A stretch of 51,347 bases of DNA from Streptomyces afghaniensis 772 (GCA_000415505.1 KE354345.1:1-51347), one strand, 5' to 3'. Shown: positions 8,536-17,573, numbered from the stretch's first letter. Notes: generated by a model from the sequence alone, not told the origin. Translations and numbers: made by a program.

Positions 8536-9536
8536 CCCGAGTAGACGTTGAGCAGCAGGTCGGCGGGGTCGGGCAGCGGGCTCGCCTCGGCGTACGCGAT
8601 GGCGTCGGCGATCTCGTCGCGCGTGCGCTGCCATACGTCGTCCAGCTCCGCACGGGTCGCGGTGCCGTCGGCGACGGCCCGGACCTCCAGCAGGTCGATG
8701 GGGTCGCGGGCCTTCCACTCGGCGACCTCCTCGTCCGAGCGGTAGGGGTGACGCAGGCCCTTGACTCCCTGGTGATCGAAGTAGCGGTAGGTCTTGGCCT
8801 CGATCATCATCGGGCCCGCGCCGGCCCGGGCCCGTTCCACGGCTTCGGCGGCGGCCCGGTGGACGGCGACCGCGTCCATGCCGTCGACGATCACGCTGGG
8901 CATGCCGTAGGCGGCGGCGCGGTCGGCGACATCGGTGAGCAGCATGTGCCCGGACTGCGGGGTGAACTCCGCGTAGCCGTTGTTCTCGCAGACGAAGACC
9001 ACGGGCAGGCCGAGGATCGCGGCCATGTTGGCGCCCTCGTGCCAGGCGCCGATGTTGGTGGCGCCGTCGCCGAAGAAGGTCACGGCGACGTTGTCCTCGC
9101 CCTTGTACCGGGCGGCGAAGGCGGCGCCCACGGCGATCGGGACGCCCGCTCCGACGATGCCGTTGGCGCCGAGCATGCCGCGGGTGAGGTCGTTGATGTG
9201 CATGCTGCCGCCGCGGCCGAGGCAGGCGCCGGTGACCCGGCCGTACAGCTCGGCGTACATCTCGCGGAAGCCGACGCCCTTGGCCACTGCGTGCCCGTGG
9301 CCGCGGTGGGTGGAGGTGATCTGGTCGTCGTCGCGCAGGGCAGCCATCACGCCGGCGGCGACGGCTTCCTGGCCGACATACAGGTGCAGGAAGCCGGGCA
9401 GTTTGCCGGCCTCCATGAGCTTTCCCGCCTCGGTCTCGAACAATCGGATGCGCACCATGCGCTCGTGCAGATCCTTGATGACCTGCGCGCTGACCTGCGG
9501 GGATTTCTTCGACGCCGTTGGCGCTCGTTGAGCCAT
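8532..9536 (-). CDS. 2-oxoacid (acetoin/pyruvate-type) dehydrogenase E1 component, alpha subunit
   Basis: 334 residues. It has the thiamine-diphosphate motif GDGATNIGAWHEGANMA ending in VCENN, and the family-typical STHRGHGHAVAKG and CLGRGGSMHI segments; the close match of this block to AcoA-type proteins favours acetoin or pyruvate as substrate. ATG 9536 is chosen because AAGGGG lies 6-12 bases upstream; a longer ORF from 9572 has no such site. First gene of the E1a-E1b-E2 operon. It is preceded by a promoter-like TTCAGT-N17-TACTGT on the minus strand that overlaps an inverted repeat. Confidence 0.9.
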   Translation of the reverse strand: MAQRAPTASKKSPQVSAQVIKDLHERMVRIRLFETEAGKLMEAGKLPGFLHLYVGQEAVAAGVMAALRDDDQITSTHRGHGHAVAKGVGFREMYAELYGRVTGACLGRGGSMHINDLTRGMLGANGIVGAGVPIAVGAAFAARYKGEDNVAVTFFGDGATNIGAWHEGANMAAILGLPVVFVCENNGYAEFTPQSGHMLLTDVADRAAAYGMPSVIVDGMDAVAVHRAAAEAVERARAGAGPMMIEAKTYRYFDHQGVKGLRHPYRSDEEVAEWKARDPIDLLEVRAVADGTATRAELDDVWQRTRDEIADAIAYAEASPLPDPADLLLNVYSG

Positions 9537-9595
9537 CGTCCGCCCCTTCGTCCGAGAGAGGTTGCCAAGCAATCGGACTTACTTGTGCCGGTCTA

Positions 9596-9621
9596 CAGTA
9601 ACCAGCAGGGGCACCTTACTG
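9596..9621 (-). promoter_or_regulatory. Promoter/operator of the E1a-E1b-E2 operon
   Basis: Inverted repeat CAGTAA-N14-TTACTG. On the minus strand it overlaps -35 TTCAGT and -10 TACTGT, 17 bases apart. The words ACCGTT and CTGGTTACTGT around it recur with one mismatch upstream of the acyl-CoA dehydrogenase at 26.3 kb, suggesting one repressor. Confidence 0.5.
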
Positions 9622-9631
9622 AACGGTGTCT

Positions 9632-10092
9632 CTAATTACTATGGCCTGAGCCGGGGTCGTCGGCGCGCACGTCCACCAACTCCACGACATTGCCCTCCGG
9701 ATCGGTCCAGAAGCTGATCCGCCGACCACGAGCCCGGACGACGACCGGGTCCGACAGAGGCCGGGCACCTGCGGCCCGCAGCGCCTCCACGACCGGGCCC
9801 ATGTCGTCGAAGTGGAAGGTGAGATACGACAGGCCCGGACGCCCGGCCGGCAAGGCGGCTGCCCCCTCCGGCACCGCCGCCGACCGGGGAAGGATCAACT
9901 TCACACACCCCCGGAGGGCACCCGCAGCCACGCGACCACCAGCTCGCCGCCGAGCCCGGCCGGGCCGCCGACGGACTCCGGTACGCCCGAGCGGCGCTCG
10001 GCGCGGCAGCCGAGCACGTCGCAGTAGAAGCGCTCCATCAGCTCCAGGTCCCGCACCACCACGCCCACCTCGAACGGCAGGGTCATGACCAT
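9632..10092 (-). pseudogene. VOC (glyoxalase/bleomycin-resistance) superfamily protein, frameshifted
   Basis: About 153 residues once joined. The N-terminal bab motif begins FEVGVVVRDLELMERFYCDVLGC. The C-terminal half has FWTDPEGNVVELVD with the Glu that usually binds a divalent metal. The frame changes in the C5 run at 9908-9912 (one base missing), turning SGGCVKLIL into an early stop. Members catalyse isomerisation, epimerisation or extradiol-type reactions on metal; the short length fits a lyase or epimerase better than a ring-cleaving dioxygenase. It shares the 148-base divergent promoter region with the Rieske gene at 10241. Confidence 0.75.
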
Positions 10093-10138
10093 CACACCCA
10101 CCCCACGGGACACCGAGCGGCCACTTCGCCACTTTCTA

Positions 10139-10166
10139 TTGACAGACAACACTAAGTCCTGTTGTC
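10139..10166 (+). promoter_or_regulatory. -35-like TTGACA and inverted repeat GACAAC-N10-GTTGTC
   Basis: A perfect six-base inverted repeat at 10145-10166 abuts a TTGACA at 10139-10144, in the divergent region between the VOC protein and the Rieske oxygenase. The arrangement suggests a repressor site; no convincing -10 hexamer is seen at 17 bases. Confidence 0.45.
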
Positions 10167-10240
10167 GTTTCGGACACAGCCCAGCTGTCGCACTCAGAAG
10201 CCCTTCACCGGCTCGCGGCTGGGAGGATTGTGAGGACACC

Positions 10241-11530
10241 GTGGTCCAGTCCAGTTCGGTCCCCTTGGCGCCTTCGGCCCCCTCTGCCCCCGAATACGCG
10301 TCGGCCCCCGAATACGCGTCGTGGATCAGCCAGGACCGGTCCACCGACGCCGCGTCCCTGACGATGCGGCGGGAGGCCGCCGAACTCGTCGAGCGCGTGA
10401 TGACGCACTACCGCGACAACACGACGCACGAAGCGGACGGCCAGTGGACGGAACCCGTCGCCAACTACCTCGACGCCGACCGCTGGCGGCGCGAGACGGA
10501 CGCCGTCCACCGCAGCGTCCCCCTGCCGCTCGCCATGTCCTGCGAGCTTCCCGGGCCGAACACCTACAAGGCGATCGACGTGCTCGGCATCCCCGTGCTG
10601 ATCACCCGTGACCGTCAGGGCACCGTGCACGCGATGATCAACGCCTGCCGGCACCGGGGGGCCAAGCTCCTCGAACCCGGCTGCGGGGTGTCGAAGCGGC
10701 TCACCTGCCCGTACCACTCCTGGTCGTACGACCTCGCCGGGGAGCTGCGGGGCGTGTACGCGGAGAAGACCTTCGGCGAGGTGCCGCGCGAGGGCCGCAG
10801 CCTGGTCAGGCTCCCGGCCGGGGAGCGCGCGGGGATCGTCTTCGTCTCGCTGGACCCGGCGGCCGAGCCCGACCTGGACGCCTGGCTGGGCGACCTCCAG
10901 CCCCTGCTGGAGGGCCTCCGGCTGGCGGAGTGCCACCACTACGCCACCAGCGAGCTGACCAGTCCCAACTGGAAGGTCACCCTCGACGGGTACCTGGAGA
11001 CGTACCACTTCGCCTCGCTGCACCCGAAGACGGTGTTCGAGACGAACCTCTCGAACATGATGGCCCACGACACCTGGGGCCCCCACCAGCGCATCGCACC
11101 GGCCCTGCGCCCGATCGCGCAGGCGGTCGAGCTGCCGCCGGACCAGCGGGACCCCGGGGACTGCGTCGGGCCCATCTACTGGCTCTTCCCGGGCCTCGCG
11201 ATCGCGGGCGGCTGGCGCCAGAAGATCGCCGTCTCCCTGGTGCTCCCCCGGACGGCCACCGAGTCGGTGACCCAGCAGATCATCCTGCTGCGGGACCCGG
11301 CGGTCACCGAGGAGGAGCGCCAGGCCGCCGACCGGTTCGGCGCGTGGTTCCACGAGGTGGTCCGCGACGAGGACTACGCGACCACCTACGGAGTCCAGCA
11401 GGGCCTGAAGGCCCTCGACGGGACCGACTTCGTCTTCGGACGCAACGAGCCCGGACTCCAGCACTTCCACCGCACCATCCATCAGCACCTGGACAGTGGC
11501 GCCACAGCAGCCCCCAGAGCCGCCAGGTGA
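10241..11530 (+). CDS. Rieske non-haem iron oxygenase, alpha subunit
   Basis: 429 residues from GTG 10241, preferred because GAGGA precedes it; the open frame continues to 10085 but that stretch carries the promoter repeat. The Rieske centre is CRHRG to CPYHS (C-x-H ... C-x2-H). The mononuclear iron site is DGYLETYHFASLHP (two His) plus a downstream Asp in DEDYATTYGVQQ. The family activates O2 for hydroxylation or O-demethylation and needs an electron donor, presumably the ferredoxin at 15.8 kb and the reductase at 29.9 kb. The gene is followed by an SDR, a natural partner for oxidising the product. The substrate is unknown. Confidence 0.88.
   Translation: MVQSSSVPLAPSAPSAPEYASAPEYASWISQDRSTDAASLTMRREAAELVERVMTHYRDNTTHEADGQWTEPVANYLDADRWRRETDAVHRSVPLPLAMSCELPGPNTYKAIDVLGIPVLITRDRQGTVHAMINACRHRGAKLLEPGCGVSKRLTCPYHSWSYDLAGELRGVYAEKTFGEVPREGRSLVRLPAGERAGIVFVSLDPAAEPDLDAWLGDLQPLLEGLRLAECHHYATSELTSPNWKVTLDGYLETYHFASLHPKTVFETNLSNMMAHDTWGPHQRIAPALRPIAQAVELPPDQRDPGDCVGPIYWLFPGLAIAGGWRQKIAVSLVLPRTATESVTQQIILLRDPAVTEEERQAADRFGAWFHEVVRDEDYATTYGVQQGLKALDGTDFVFGRNEPGLQHFHRTIHQHLDSGATAAPRAAR
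10286..10321 (+). repeat. Tandem 18-base repeat encoding APEYAS twice
   Basis: Two perfect copies of GCCCCCGAATACGCGTCG, in frame, in the disordered N-terminus of the Rieske protein. A recent slippage product with no obvious function. Confidence 0.9.
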
Positions 11531-11559
11531 GCAACCAACAACACTCGCGGGAGAACACC

Positions 11560-12350
11560 ATGGTGGCTACGGGCAGCCTCGACGGACGCGTCGCGGTGAT
11601 CACGGGCAGCACGCGCAGCATCGGCCGCGCCATCGCCGAGGCCTTCCTGGCCGACGGCGCCACGGTCGTCGTCAGCGGCCGCAGCGAGGTCAAGGGCAAG
11701 CAGGCCCTGGAGGAGATGGACGCCGGGGACCGGGCCGTCTTCCACCCCTGCGACGCCAACAGCCAGGAGGACATCGAGGGCCTCGCCGACTTCGCCGCCG
11801 AGCGCTTCGGCAGGCTCGACATCTGGGTCAACAACGTCGGCGGCAGCTCCGGCTTCGCCCCGATCCACCAGCTCAGCGACGAAGCCTGGCACAACGCCCT
11901 CAACCTGAACGTCAACGGCTACTTCTACGGCACCCGCCGGGCCCTGCCGAAGATGCTGGAGGGCGGCTGGGGCCGCATCATCAACATCTCCTCGGTGGAG
12001 GGCAAGCAGGCCAACAAGCCCGCGATCAGCCACTACATCACCAACAAGCACGCCATCCACGGCCTGACCAAGGCGACCGCCTTCGAGTACGGCACCCAGG
12101 GCATCACCTGCAACGCCATCTGCCCCGGCGCCGTCGACACCGACCTCATGCGGGCCGCGGGTCCCGCCGCTGCGGAGGCCGAGGGCATCTCCTACGAGGA
12201 CTGGCTGGGCCGCTTCGCCGAGCACGCCGCCACCAAGAAGATCACCACGGTGGAGCAGATCGCGGCGGTCGCCTCGCTGCTCGCGAGCGAGGCGGGGGCG
12301 GTATCACCGGCACGCTGATCAGCGTCGACGGCGGAACAGCGCAGTGGTAG
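11560..12350 (+). pseudogene. Short-chain dehydrogenase/reductase, frameshifted at the C-terminus
   Basis: About 263 residues once joined. It shows ITGSTRSIGRAIAEAF, NNVGG in place of NNAG, NISSVEG with the catalytic Ser, and SHYITNKHA with Tyr and Lys. The last 18 residues (GGGITGTLISVDGGTAQW) lie in another frame: the run G5 at 12294-12298 lacks one base, and the unshifted frame stops at 12318. The C-terminal GTLISVDGG closes the cofactor domain in this family, so a real truncation would probably destabilise the enzyme. It follows the Rieske oxygenase by 29 bases and likely oxidises its dihydrodiol or alcohol product. Confidence 0.82.
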
Positions 12351-12381
12351 GCGCGGGTACGGACAGCGGGAGACCTCGGTC

Positions 12382-14117
12382 ATGAAGAGCTGGATCACGG
12401 ACTGGCAGCGCAGTGAGCGGCTGCCGCACTACACCCGGGCCAACGCGGGCGAGACCCTGCCGGACCCCGCCAGCCCGCTGGGCTGGACCCTGGTCTGGGA
12501 CGGGGCCTGCAGGGCTGGCGTCGCGGCTTCGTCGGGTTCGGCATCTACCGCGAGGAGGAGGTGGCCGGCCCCCGGCCGCCGTTCGTCGGCATGTTCGGCG
12601 GCCACTTCTACCTGAACCTGTCCCACATGCGGCTGTTCGGCATCCGCATGGGTCAGACGGCGGACCAGATCGACGCCGCCTTCGTCGGACAGCGCTCCGA
12701 CACGCCGGTGTACCTGGCGCACCCGGACGACCAGGACGAGGAACTGACCGCCAAGGCGGGCGCCACGCTCCAGCGGATGCTCGGCCAGACCTCCTTCCCG
12801 GAGGCCGACGCCGACCGGGAACGGCTGCGCGCCCTGCGCCGTTCGCGACCCGACCTGACGAGGCTGTCCGACGCCGAACTGGTGGCGCACGCACGGTCGT
12901 TGCTGGAGGAGGTGGAGACGACCTTCCAGCGGCACGTCGAGTCGTCGCTGCCCGCGTCCGTCGGACCGGCGATCCTCGGCCCGCTGTGCGCGAGCGTGGA
13001 CCGCCCCGGCGCCATGCTCGACCTGATCGGCGGTCTCGGCGACGTCGACTCCGCCTCCCCGTCGACCGGGCTGTGGACACTGTCCCGTCAGGTGGCGGCC
13101 TCGGCCGAACTGAGCGCGCTCTTCGACCAGGGTCCGGCCGCGGTGGAGCAGGCACTCGACGCCGCTACCGGCGATGTGAAGACGTTCCGTGACTCCTTCG
13201 AGGAGTTCCTCGCGGAGTCCGGCGACCGCGGTCCCAACGAGTGGGACATCCACGCGCTGTCGTGGGAGGCGTCGCCCGTCCAGGCGCTGGCCCTGGTCGA
13301 CCGGATCCGGCACAGCCCCGACGACGACTCCCCGGCCGCCCGGCGCATCCGGCTGACCGAGGGGCGCGAGCGGACGGCGCGGGAGATCCGGGACCTGCTG
13401 CCCGAGGACGTACGGCCCATGTTCGACGCCGGCATGCACGCCTCCCAGGTGTGGATCCCGGCCCGCGAGCGCACCAAGGCGAACTGCGTCACGGTCGTCA
13501 ACGAGATCCGCATGACCGTACGGGAGCTCGGCCGCCGCGGCGTCGCGGCGGGGCTCTTCGCCCGGCCCGAGGACGTGATGATGCTGCTGGACACCGAACT
13601 CGACGACTATGTCGCCGCCCCGGAGTCCTTCGGCCCGGTGATCGCGCGGCGGCTCGAGGAGTACGCGGGTCTGCACGAGCTGGAACCGCCGTTCTTCGTC
13701 GCCGACGACGCGCAGACCGAGATCGACACCTGGCCGCGCCGCGCCGAGGAGCGGACCGAGGCGGCCGTCGAGGGCGATGTGCTCGGTGGTGTGGGCGGCA
13801 GCCACGGCACGTACACCGGCAGGGTGCGGGTGGTCACCGACCCGGCTTCGTGCGAGGCACTGGAACCCGGCGAGGTGCTGGTGGCACCGATCACGGACGC
13901 GGCCTGGACCCCGCTCTTCCTGGTCGCCGGCGCGGCCGTCGTGGACGTGGGCGCGCTCAACAGCCACGCCGTGGTGGTCTGCCGTGAGCTGGGCATCCCG
14001 GCCGTCATCTCCGTCGAGGGCGGAACGCGACGGCTGCGGGACGGCATGGTGATCACGGTCGACGGTGAGCGGGGCACGGTCACCGTCGACAGTGTTCCCG
14101 CGCCGCTCGGCATCTGA
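12382..14117 (+). pseudogene. PEP-synthase-like protein with phospho-histidine swivel domain, frameshifted
   Basis: About 578 residues once joined. The N-terminal and central part (WITDWQRSERLPHYTRANAGE, then GGHFYLNLSHMRLFGIRMG) resembles the substrate domain of rifampin phosphotransferase and PEP-synthase-like proteins. The C-terminus is the mobile domain with the phosphorylatable His in ALNSHAVVVCRELGIPAV. There is no ATP-grasp domain, so another subunit must charge the His; the arrangement recalls split phenylphosphate synthase and the CreH/CreI pair of p-cresol catabolism. The frame changes in the G4 run at 12502-12505 (one base missing). It follows the SDR by 31 bases. Inferred role: phosphoryl transfer to a hydroxylated substrate. 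A partner encoded outside the window is required. Confidence 0.78.
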
Positions 14118-14122
14118 GAACT

Positions 14123-14166
14123 CCGCGGGCCCGTCGCTTCCCTGCACCGGAGCGACGGGCCCGCGG
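14123..14166 (+). terminator. Strong hairpin between the PEP-synthase-like and ABM genes
   Basis: A perfect 16-base GC-rich stem (14123-14138 with 14151-14166) and a 12-base loop start 5 bases after the stop at 14117 and end 22 bases before the ABM start. No U-tract follows. Probably a terminator or attenuator that separates or tunes the two genes. Confidence 0.6.
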
Positions 14167-14188
14167 GCACGACCTCGAAAGGACCACC

Positions 14189-14503
14189 ATGGCTGAGGAA
14201 ATCATCGTCTCCGGCTGGATGGACTACGAACCCGGCGACCGCCACACCATGCTGGCGGCCCTCGTCGAGCTGGGCCGGCGTACCCGCGAGGAGGAACCCG
14301 GCTGTCTGGACTACGCGATGACCGCCGATCCCACCGACGAGCGGCGTATCCGGGTGTACGAGCACTGGACCTCGCGGCAGGCCCTCGACGAGCACTTCGC
14401 CACCCCGCACATCAAGGACTTCCGGACGGCCGTCGCGGGGCTGACCCGGGTCAGGGTCTCGCTGACGGCCCACACCGTCGCCGCGTCACATCCCATGCGC
14501 TGA
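14189..14503 (+). CDS. Antibiotic biosynthesis monooxygenase (ABM) domain protein
   Basis: 104 residues, a single ferredoxin-like ABM fold. It has GWMDYEPGDRHTMLAALVELGRRTREEEPGCLDY and the YEHWTSRQALDEHFATPHI segment seen in the quinol monooxygenase (YgiN) group. Members are cofactor-free oxygenases or simple dimeric binding proteins for quinols and other aromatics. AAAGGA 6 bases upstream supports the start. It sits between two hairpins, so its transcript may be separate. A role in handling a phenolic or quinol intermediate fits the context but is inference. Confidence 0.82.
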   Translation: MAEEIIVSGWMDYEPGDRHTMLAALVELGRRTREEEPGCLDYAMTADPTDERRIRVYEHWTSRQALDEHFATPHIKDFRTAVAGLTRVRVSLTAHTVAASHPMR

Positions 14504-14531
14504 AACGGCGCCCCGGCCGGGGCGCCGTTTC
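14502..14531. terminator. Bidirectional terminator
   Basis: A perfect 30-base palindrome (GAAACGGCGCC half-site) follows the ABM stop and lies 8 bases before the end of the convergent reductase gene. Flanking AAA/TTT make it suitable for both strands. Confidence 0.8.
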
Positions 14532-14539
14532 CAGCAGTC

Positions 14540-15571
14540 TCAGCGGGAACCGTCCAGCCGCACCAGCATCTTGCCGACGTTGCCGCCACCCAGCAGGGAC
14601 AGCAGCGCCCCCGCGGCGTTCTCCAGGCCGTCCACCACCGTCTCGCGCGCGGTGATCCGGCCCTCGGCGAGCCAGCCCGCGACCCGCTGCTCGAACTCCG
14701 GCCGCAGATCCTCGTGGTCGCGGACGATGAAGCCGGACAGCGTCAGCCGCTTGAGGACCGCTTGGATCAACTGGTTGATGTCCACGGTCCGTCCCGCGCC
14801 GCCGAACTGCGACATCATGCCGCACAGGGCGACCCGGCCACCGGTGCGCAGCGCGTGAAGAGCGGCGGCGAGCTGCTCACCGCCGACGTTGTCGAAGTAG
14901 ACGTCGATGCCGTCGGGTGCCAGCCGCGCCAGCGCGTCGCGCACCGGCTCGGCACGGTAGTCCGCGGCCGCGTCGTAGCCGAACTCCTTCACCAGCAGGG
15001 CGCACTTGTCCGGGCCTCCGGCGGTCCCGATGACGCGGTCCGCGCCCAGCAGACGGGCGAACTGGCCGGCGGCGGTGCCGACGGCGCCGGCCGCCGCGGA
15101 CACGAAGACGGTGTCGCCCGGACACAGTCGCGCGATACGGGTCAGGCCGACGTACGCGGTGAACCCGGTCTGGCCGAGCAGACCCAGCCAGGTGGGCAGC
15201 GGCGCGAGTTCCGGGTCGATGCGGCCGGCGCCGTCGACGGCCGCCGCGTCGAGCACCGCCCGCTCCCGCCAGCCGAGCTGATGACGTACGTACGTGCCGG
15301 GCGGCAGCGAGGCGCAGCGGCTCTCCTCCACGACACCGAGGGCGCGGCCGTCGAGCGGCGAGCCCGGGGTGAAGTTGTGCGTGTAGTGCTTCTCGGTGGT
15401 CGACAGCCGCCCGCGCATGGACGGGTCGACGCTCATGTAGAGGTTGCGGACGAGCAGCTGTCCCTCCCCCACGGGCGGCAGCGGGCGCTCCTCGACGGCG
15501 AAGTCGCCGGGGAGCGGTTCTCCGTCGGGTCGGCGCACCAGGCAGACCACCCGGGTGGTACGGGGCGTCAT
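14540..15571 (-). CDS. NADP-dependent MDR-family enoyl/2-alkenal reductase (zinc-free)
   Basis: 343 residues. It is a medium-chain dehydrogenase without zinc ligands, of the leukotriene B4 12-hydroxydehydrogenase/CurA type: YMSVDPSMRGRL near the N-terminus, VSAAAGAVGTAAGQFARLLG dinucleotide loop, DVYFDNVGGEQL, and CGMMSQF. These enzymes reduce the C=C bond of enones or enals with NADPH. The start at ATG 15571 is preferred over 15601 because it lies 4 bases after the stop of the 71-residue gene. Last gene of the Rieske-ferredoxin-small protein operon; a candidate for reducing an unsaturated ketone intermediate. Confidence 0.88.
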   Translation of the reverse strand: MTPRTTRVVCLVRRPDGEPLPGDFAVEERPLPPVGEGQLLVRNLYMSVDPSMRGRLSTTEKHYTHNFTPGSPLDGRALGVVEESRCASLPPGTYVRHQLGWRERAVLDAAAVDGAGRIDPELAPLPTWLGLLGQTGFTAYVGLTRIARLCPGDTVFVSAAAGAVGTAAGQFARLLGADRVIGTAGGPDKCALLVKEFGYDAAADYRAEPVRDALARLAPDGIDVYFDNVGGEQLAAALHALRTGGRVALCGMMSQFGGAGRTVDINQLIQAVLKRLTLSGFIVRDHEDLRPEFEQRVAGWLAEGRITARETVVDGLENAAGALLSLLGGGNVGKMLVRLDGSR

Positions 15572-15575
15572 GGGG

Positions 15576-15791
15576 TCACTCTTCCGGCTGCCGGGTGGCA
15601 CGCCGCTGGGCGAGGCGGCCGACCCAGCCGGCCATCTGGAGGTCGGCGTGGCGCAGTTCGCCCGACTGCCACCGGGCCTGGAAGTCGAAGACGCCCTGCA
15701 CCCCTGTCCTGGGATCGGTCACCTCGACCAGGCCGTCCTCGGTGAGCCGGTACACATGGCCGGTCAGCGGGTGGATCACTTGCTTGGACAT
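15576..15791 (-). CDS. Small uncharacterised protein in the Rieske operon
   Basis: 71 residues; no family recognised. The N-terminus HPLTGHVYRLTEDGLVEVTDPRTGVQG reads like two short beta-hairpins, and the C-terminus is an amphipathic, basic helix. No Cys, so no iron-sulfur role. It is 6 bases downstream of the ferredoxin and 4 bases upstream of the MDR reductase, so it is surely translated with them. It could be a small accessory or specificity subunit of the oxygenase. The function is unknown. Confidence 0.7.
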   Translation of the reverse strand: MSKQVIHPLTGHVYRLTEDGLVEVTDPRTGVQGVFDFQARWQSGELRHADLQMAGWVGRLAQRRATRQPEE

Positions 15792-15797
15792 GGGGCC

Positions 15798-16112
15798 TCA
15801 CTCCTGCACTGGGCGGCGCACGCCGCGCTTGGTCACGGTCACCGGGCCCTCGACCCGGAGCCGGCAGGCGAGCCGGGTCAGGCCGTCCACCGGTCTGCGC
15901 AGGGCCTCGATGCCCTCGCGTTCCAGCGGGCCCACGGGGGAACAGTTCTCGGCGCCCTCGTCGACCTGGACGAAGCAGGTGCGGCAGGTGCCCTTGCCGC
16001 CGCAGAGGGTGGGCCAGCGGTAGCCGAGCCGCCGGGCGGCGGTGAACACGTCCTCGCCGTCGAGGACTTCGAGCTCGACGCCGGAGGGTCTGACCGCGAC
16101 CCGGTGGGTCAC
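15798..16112 (-). CDS. [2Fe-2S] ferredoxin
   Basis: 104 residues. It is a plant-type fold with C-x5-C-x2-C (CGGKGTCRTC) and a distal Cys in LACRLRVEG; the four Cys hold one [2Fe-2S] cluster. GTG 16112 overlaps the Rieske oxygenase stop (GTGA), which fixes the start and implies stoichiometric production with the oxygenase. It is the likely electron carrier between the flavin reductase and the Rieske oxygenase at 16.1-17.5 kb. The spacing (x5) is that of adenylate-cyclase/NqrF-like ferredoxins rather than plant photosynthetic ones (x4). Confidence 0.9.
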   Translation of the reverse strand: MTHRVAVRPSGVELEVLDGEDVFTAARRLGYRWPTLCGGKGTCRTCFVQVDEGAENCSPVGPLEREGIEALRRPVDGLTRLACRLRVEGPVTVTKRGVRRPVQE

Positions 16113-17513
16113 CTGCTCATCCACTGGTCGAGCGTCTGGTTGAAGTGGCGGATGCGGCTCTCCTGGTAGTTCGCCAGCGTGATGCCCGGCTTGCGCATCG
16201 CCTTCAGGCCCTGCTGGACGTAGGGCAGGTTCTCGCAGTCCTGGTCGAAGACGGGCCCGAGCACGCCGAGTTCGGGGATGTCGGCGAAGAGCGTGTCCTC
16301 GGGCACCCAGCGGATCTTCGCCGGGGCGCGTCTCGCCGGGCTGCTTCGGGGACGACATGAAGATGATCTCGGCGGTGCAGGAGTCGGGGTCGAGGCCGTT
16401 GGGCCGGAACCGGTAGATGATGTTCGACTTGGCGCCGCCCCAGGGGTTGAAATTGGGGAACAGCAAGTAGTTGATGGCGTCCAGCAGCTCGGTGTCGGGT
16501 GTTTCCGAGAAGTCCTGCTGCGAGGTGGCCGCCAGTTGTTCGCGCATGCGCGCGGCGAGGACCTGGCGGGCGGTGCCGCCGGGCGGTATCGCCGGCAGTT
16601 CGTCGCCCTCCTGCATCACCAGGTCACGGCCCTGGGCGGCGGCGTAGAAGGAACGCGAGTCGTAGAAGGTCTCCAGGACGTCCTCCTCCGTGACCGAGTC
16701 CGCCACGTGCGGGCTGGGCGCGCCCTGGATGTTGATCATCCGGTTCCAGTTCGGCTGGTCCGCCATGACGTCGTACTGCGAGTTGGCGTCGGCGAGCCAC
16801 GTCAGCATCTGCGGATGGGTGGCGATCACATGGAAGGACTCGATGAACGCGTCCTGCGCGATCTTCCAGTTACAGGGCAGCACCTTGGCGATGTGCAGCG
16901 ACTTGTAGCGGTTCTCCAACGGCCAGATGTAGTAGTCGTCGAAGGTGCCGCGGTAACTGTCGAAGGACTCGGCGTACGGGTCCATGTTGATGAAGACGAA
17001 GCCGCGCCAGGTGGCCACCTGGGCCTCGGGGAGGGCGAACTTCTCCGGGGTGACGTGCGGGAAGTCCCAGGCGCAGGGCGGGGTCTGCATCGTGCCGTCG
17101 AGGCTCCAGGTGAAGCCGTGGAACGAGCAGCGGAACTCGCTGACGTTGCCGCCGCCGGTGCGCAGTTTGCGGCCGCGGTGCAGACAGACGTTGACGTAGG
17201 CGCGGATCTCGTCGGGGGCCGTGCGCACGACGATGAGGGAGTCGTCGCCGATCTCGTAGACCTCGTGGTCGCCGACCTCGGGGATCTCGCTCTCCAGGCA
17301 GGCGAACTGCCAGACGCGCCGCCAGACCTGCCGCATCTCGCGTTCGGCCCACTCGCGGGAGGTGAAACGGGCGGTGTCGATGTCCTCGCTGCCGAGGTAG
17401 TCGTTCCGCTCGTACCTCAGGGCGGGGGGAACGGGGCGGCTGTCCTGGTCGAGGTAGTCCTGGACGCTGGGCCCGGGGCACCGTGCCGTGGCCGGCTCCG
17501 ACGTTTCGTCCAT
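16109..17513 (-). pseudogene. Rieske non-haem iron oxygenase, alpha subunit, frameshifted
   Basis: About 467 residues once joined. The Rieske ligands are in CLHRGRKL and CSFHGFTW, and the iron His pair in FIESFHVIATHPQM. The third iron ligand, Asp in DQDCENLPYVQQGLKA, lies beyond the frame change near 16320-16328 (one extra base or two missing). If the shift is real, the active site is lost; unshifted translation would instead run into the ferredoxin frame. ATG 17513 is preferred over 17516 because GGAGG then sits 7 bases upstream. The group resembles aromatic-ring and terpenoid oxygenases. First gene of the oxygenase-ferredoxin-small protein-reductase operon. Confidence 0.85.
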
Positions 17514-17543
17514 CATCTCTCCTCCGGCAGAAACTTTAGATTG

Positions 17544-17573
17544 AGTGTAGTTACCGCTGGCGGTCGGGAGCAA
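17544..17573 (-). promoter_or_regulatory. Putative promoter of the Rieske-ferredoxin operon
   Basis: On the minus strand TTGCTC and TACACT are 18 bases apart, 31 bases upstream of the ATG. The spacer contains GGTAACTA, close to the GGTWACT word seen at the E1-alpha and acyl-CoA dehydrogenase promoters. Confidence 0.35.

Noticed and set aside
10085-10240. Longer N-terminus for the first Rieske oxygenase
   Set aside because: The stretch contains the inverted repeat and TTGACA, has non-coding composition and no ribosome site; GTG 10241 fits better.
14123-14531. Pair of strong palindromes as ends of a small mobile element
   Set aside because: Unrelated sequences, no target duplication, no transposase; they fit terminators on both sides of the ABM gene.
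15798-17573. A single 591-residue Rieske-ferredoxin fusion
   Set aside because: The open frame only appears fused because a frame change joins the Rieske frame to the ferredoxin frame; the middle (16113-16325) reads as nonsense there but as conserved Rieske C-terminus in another frame.
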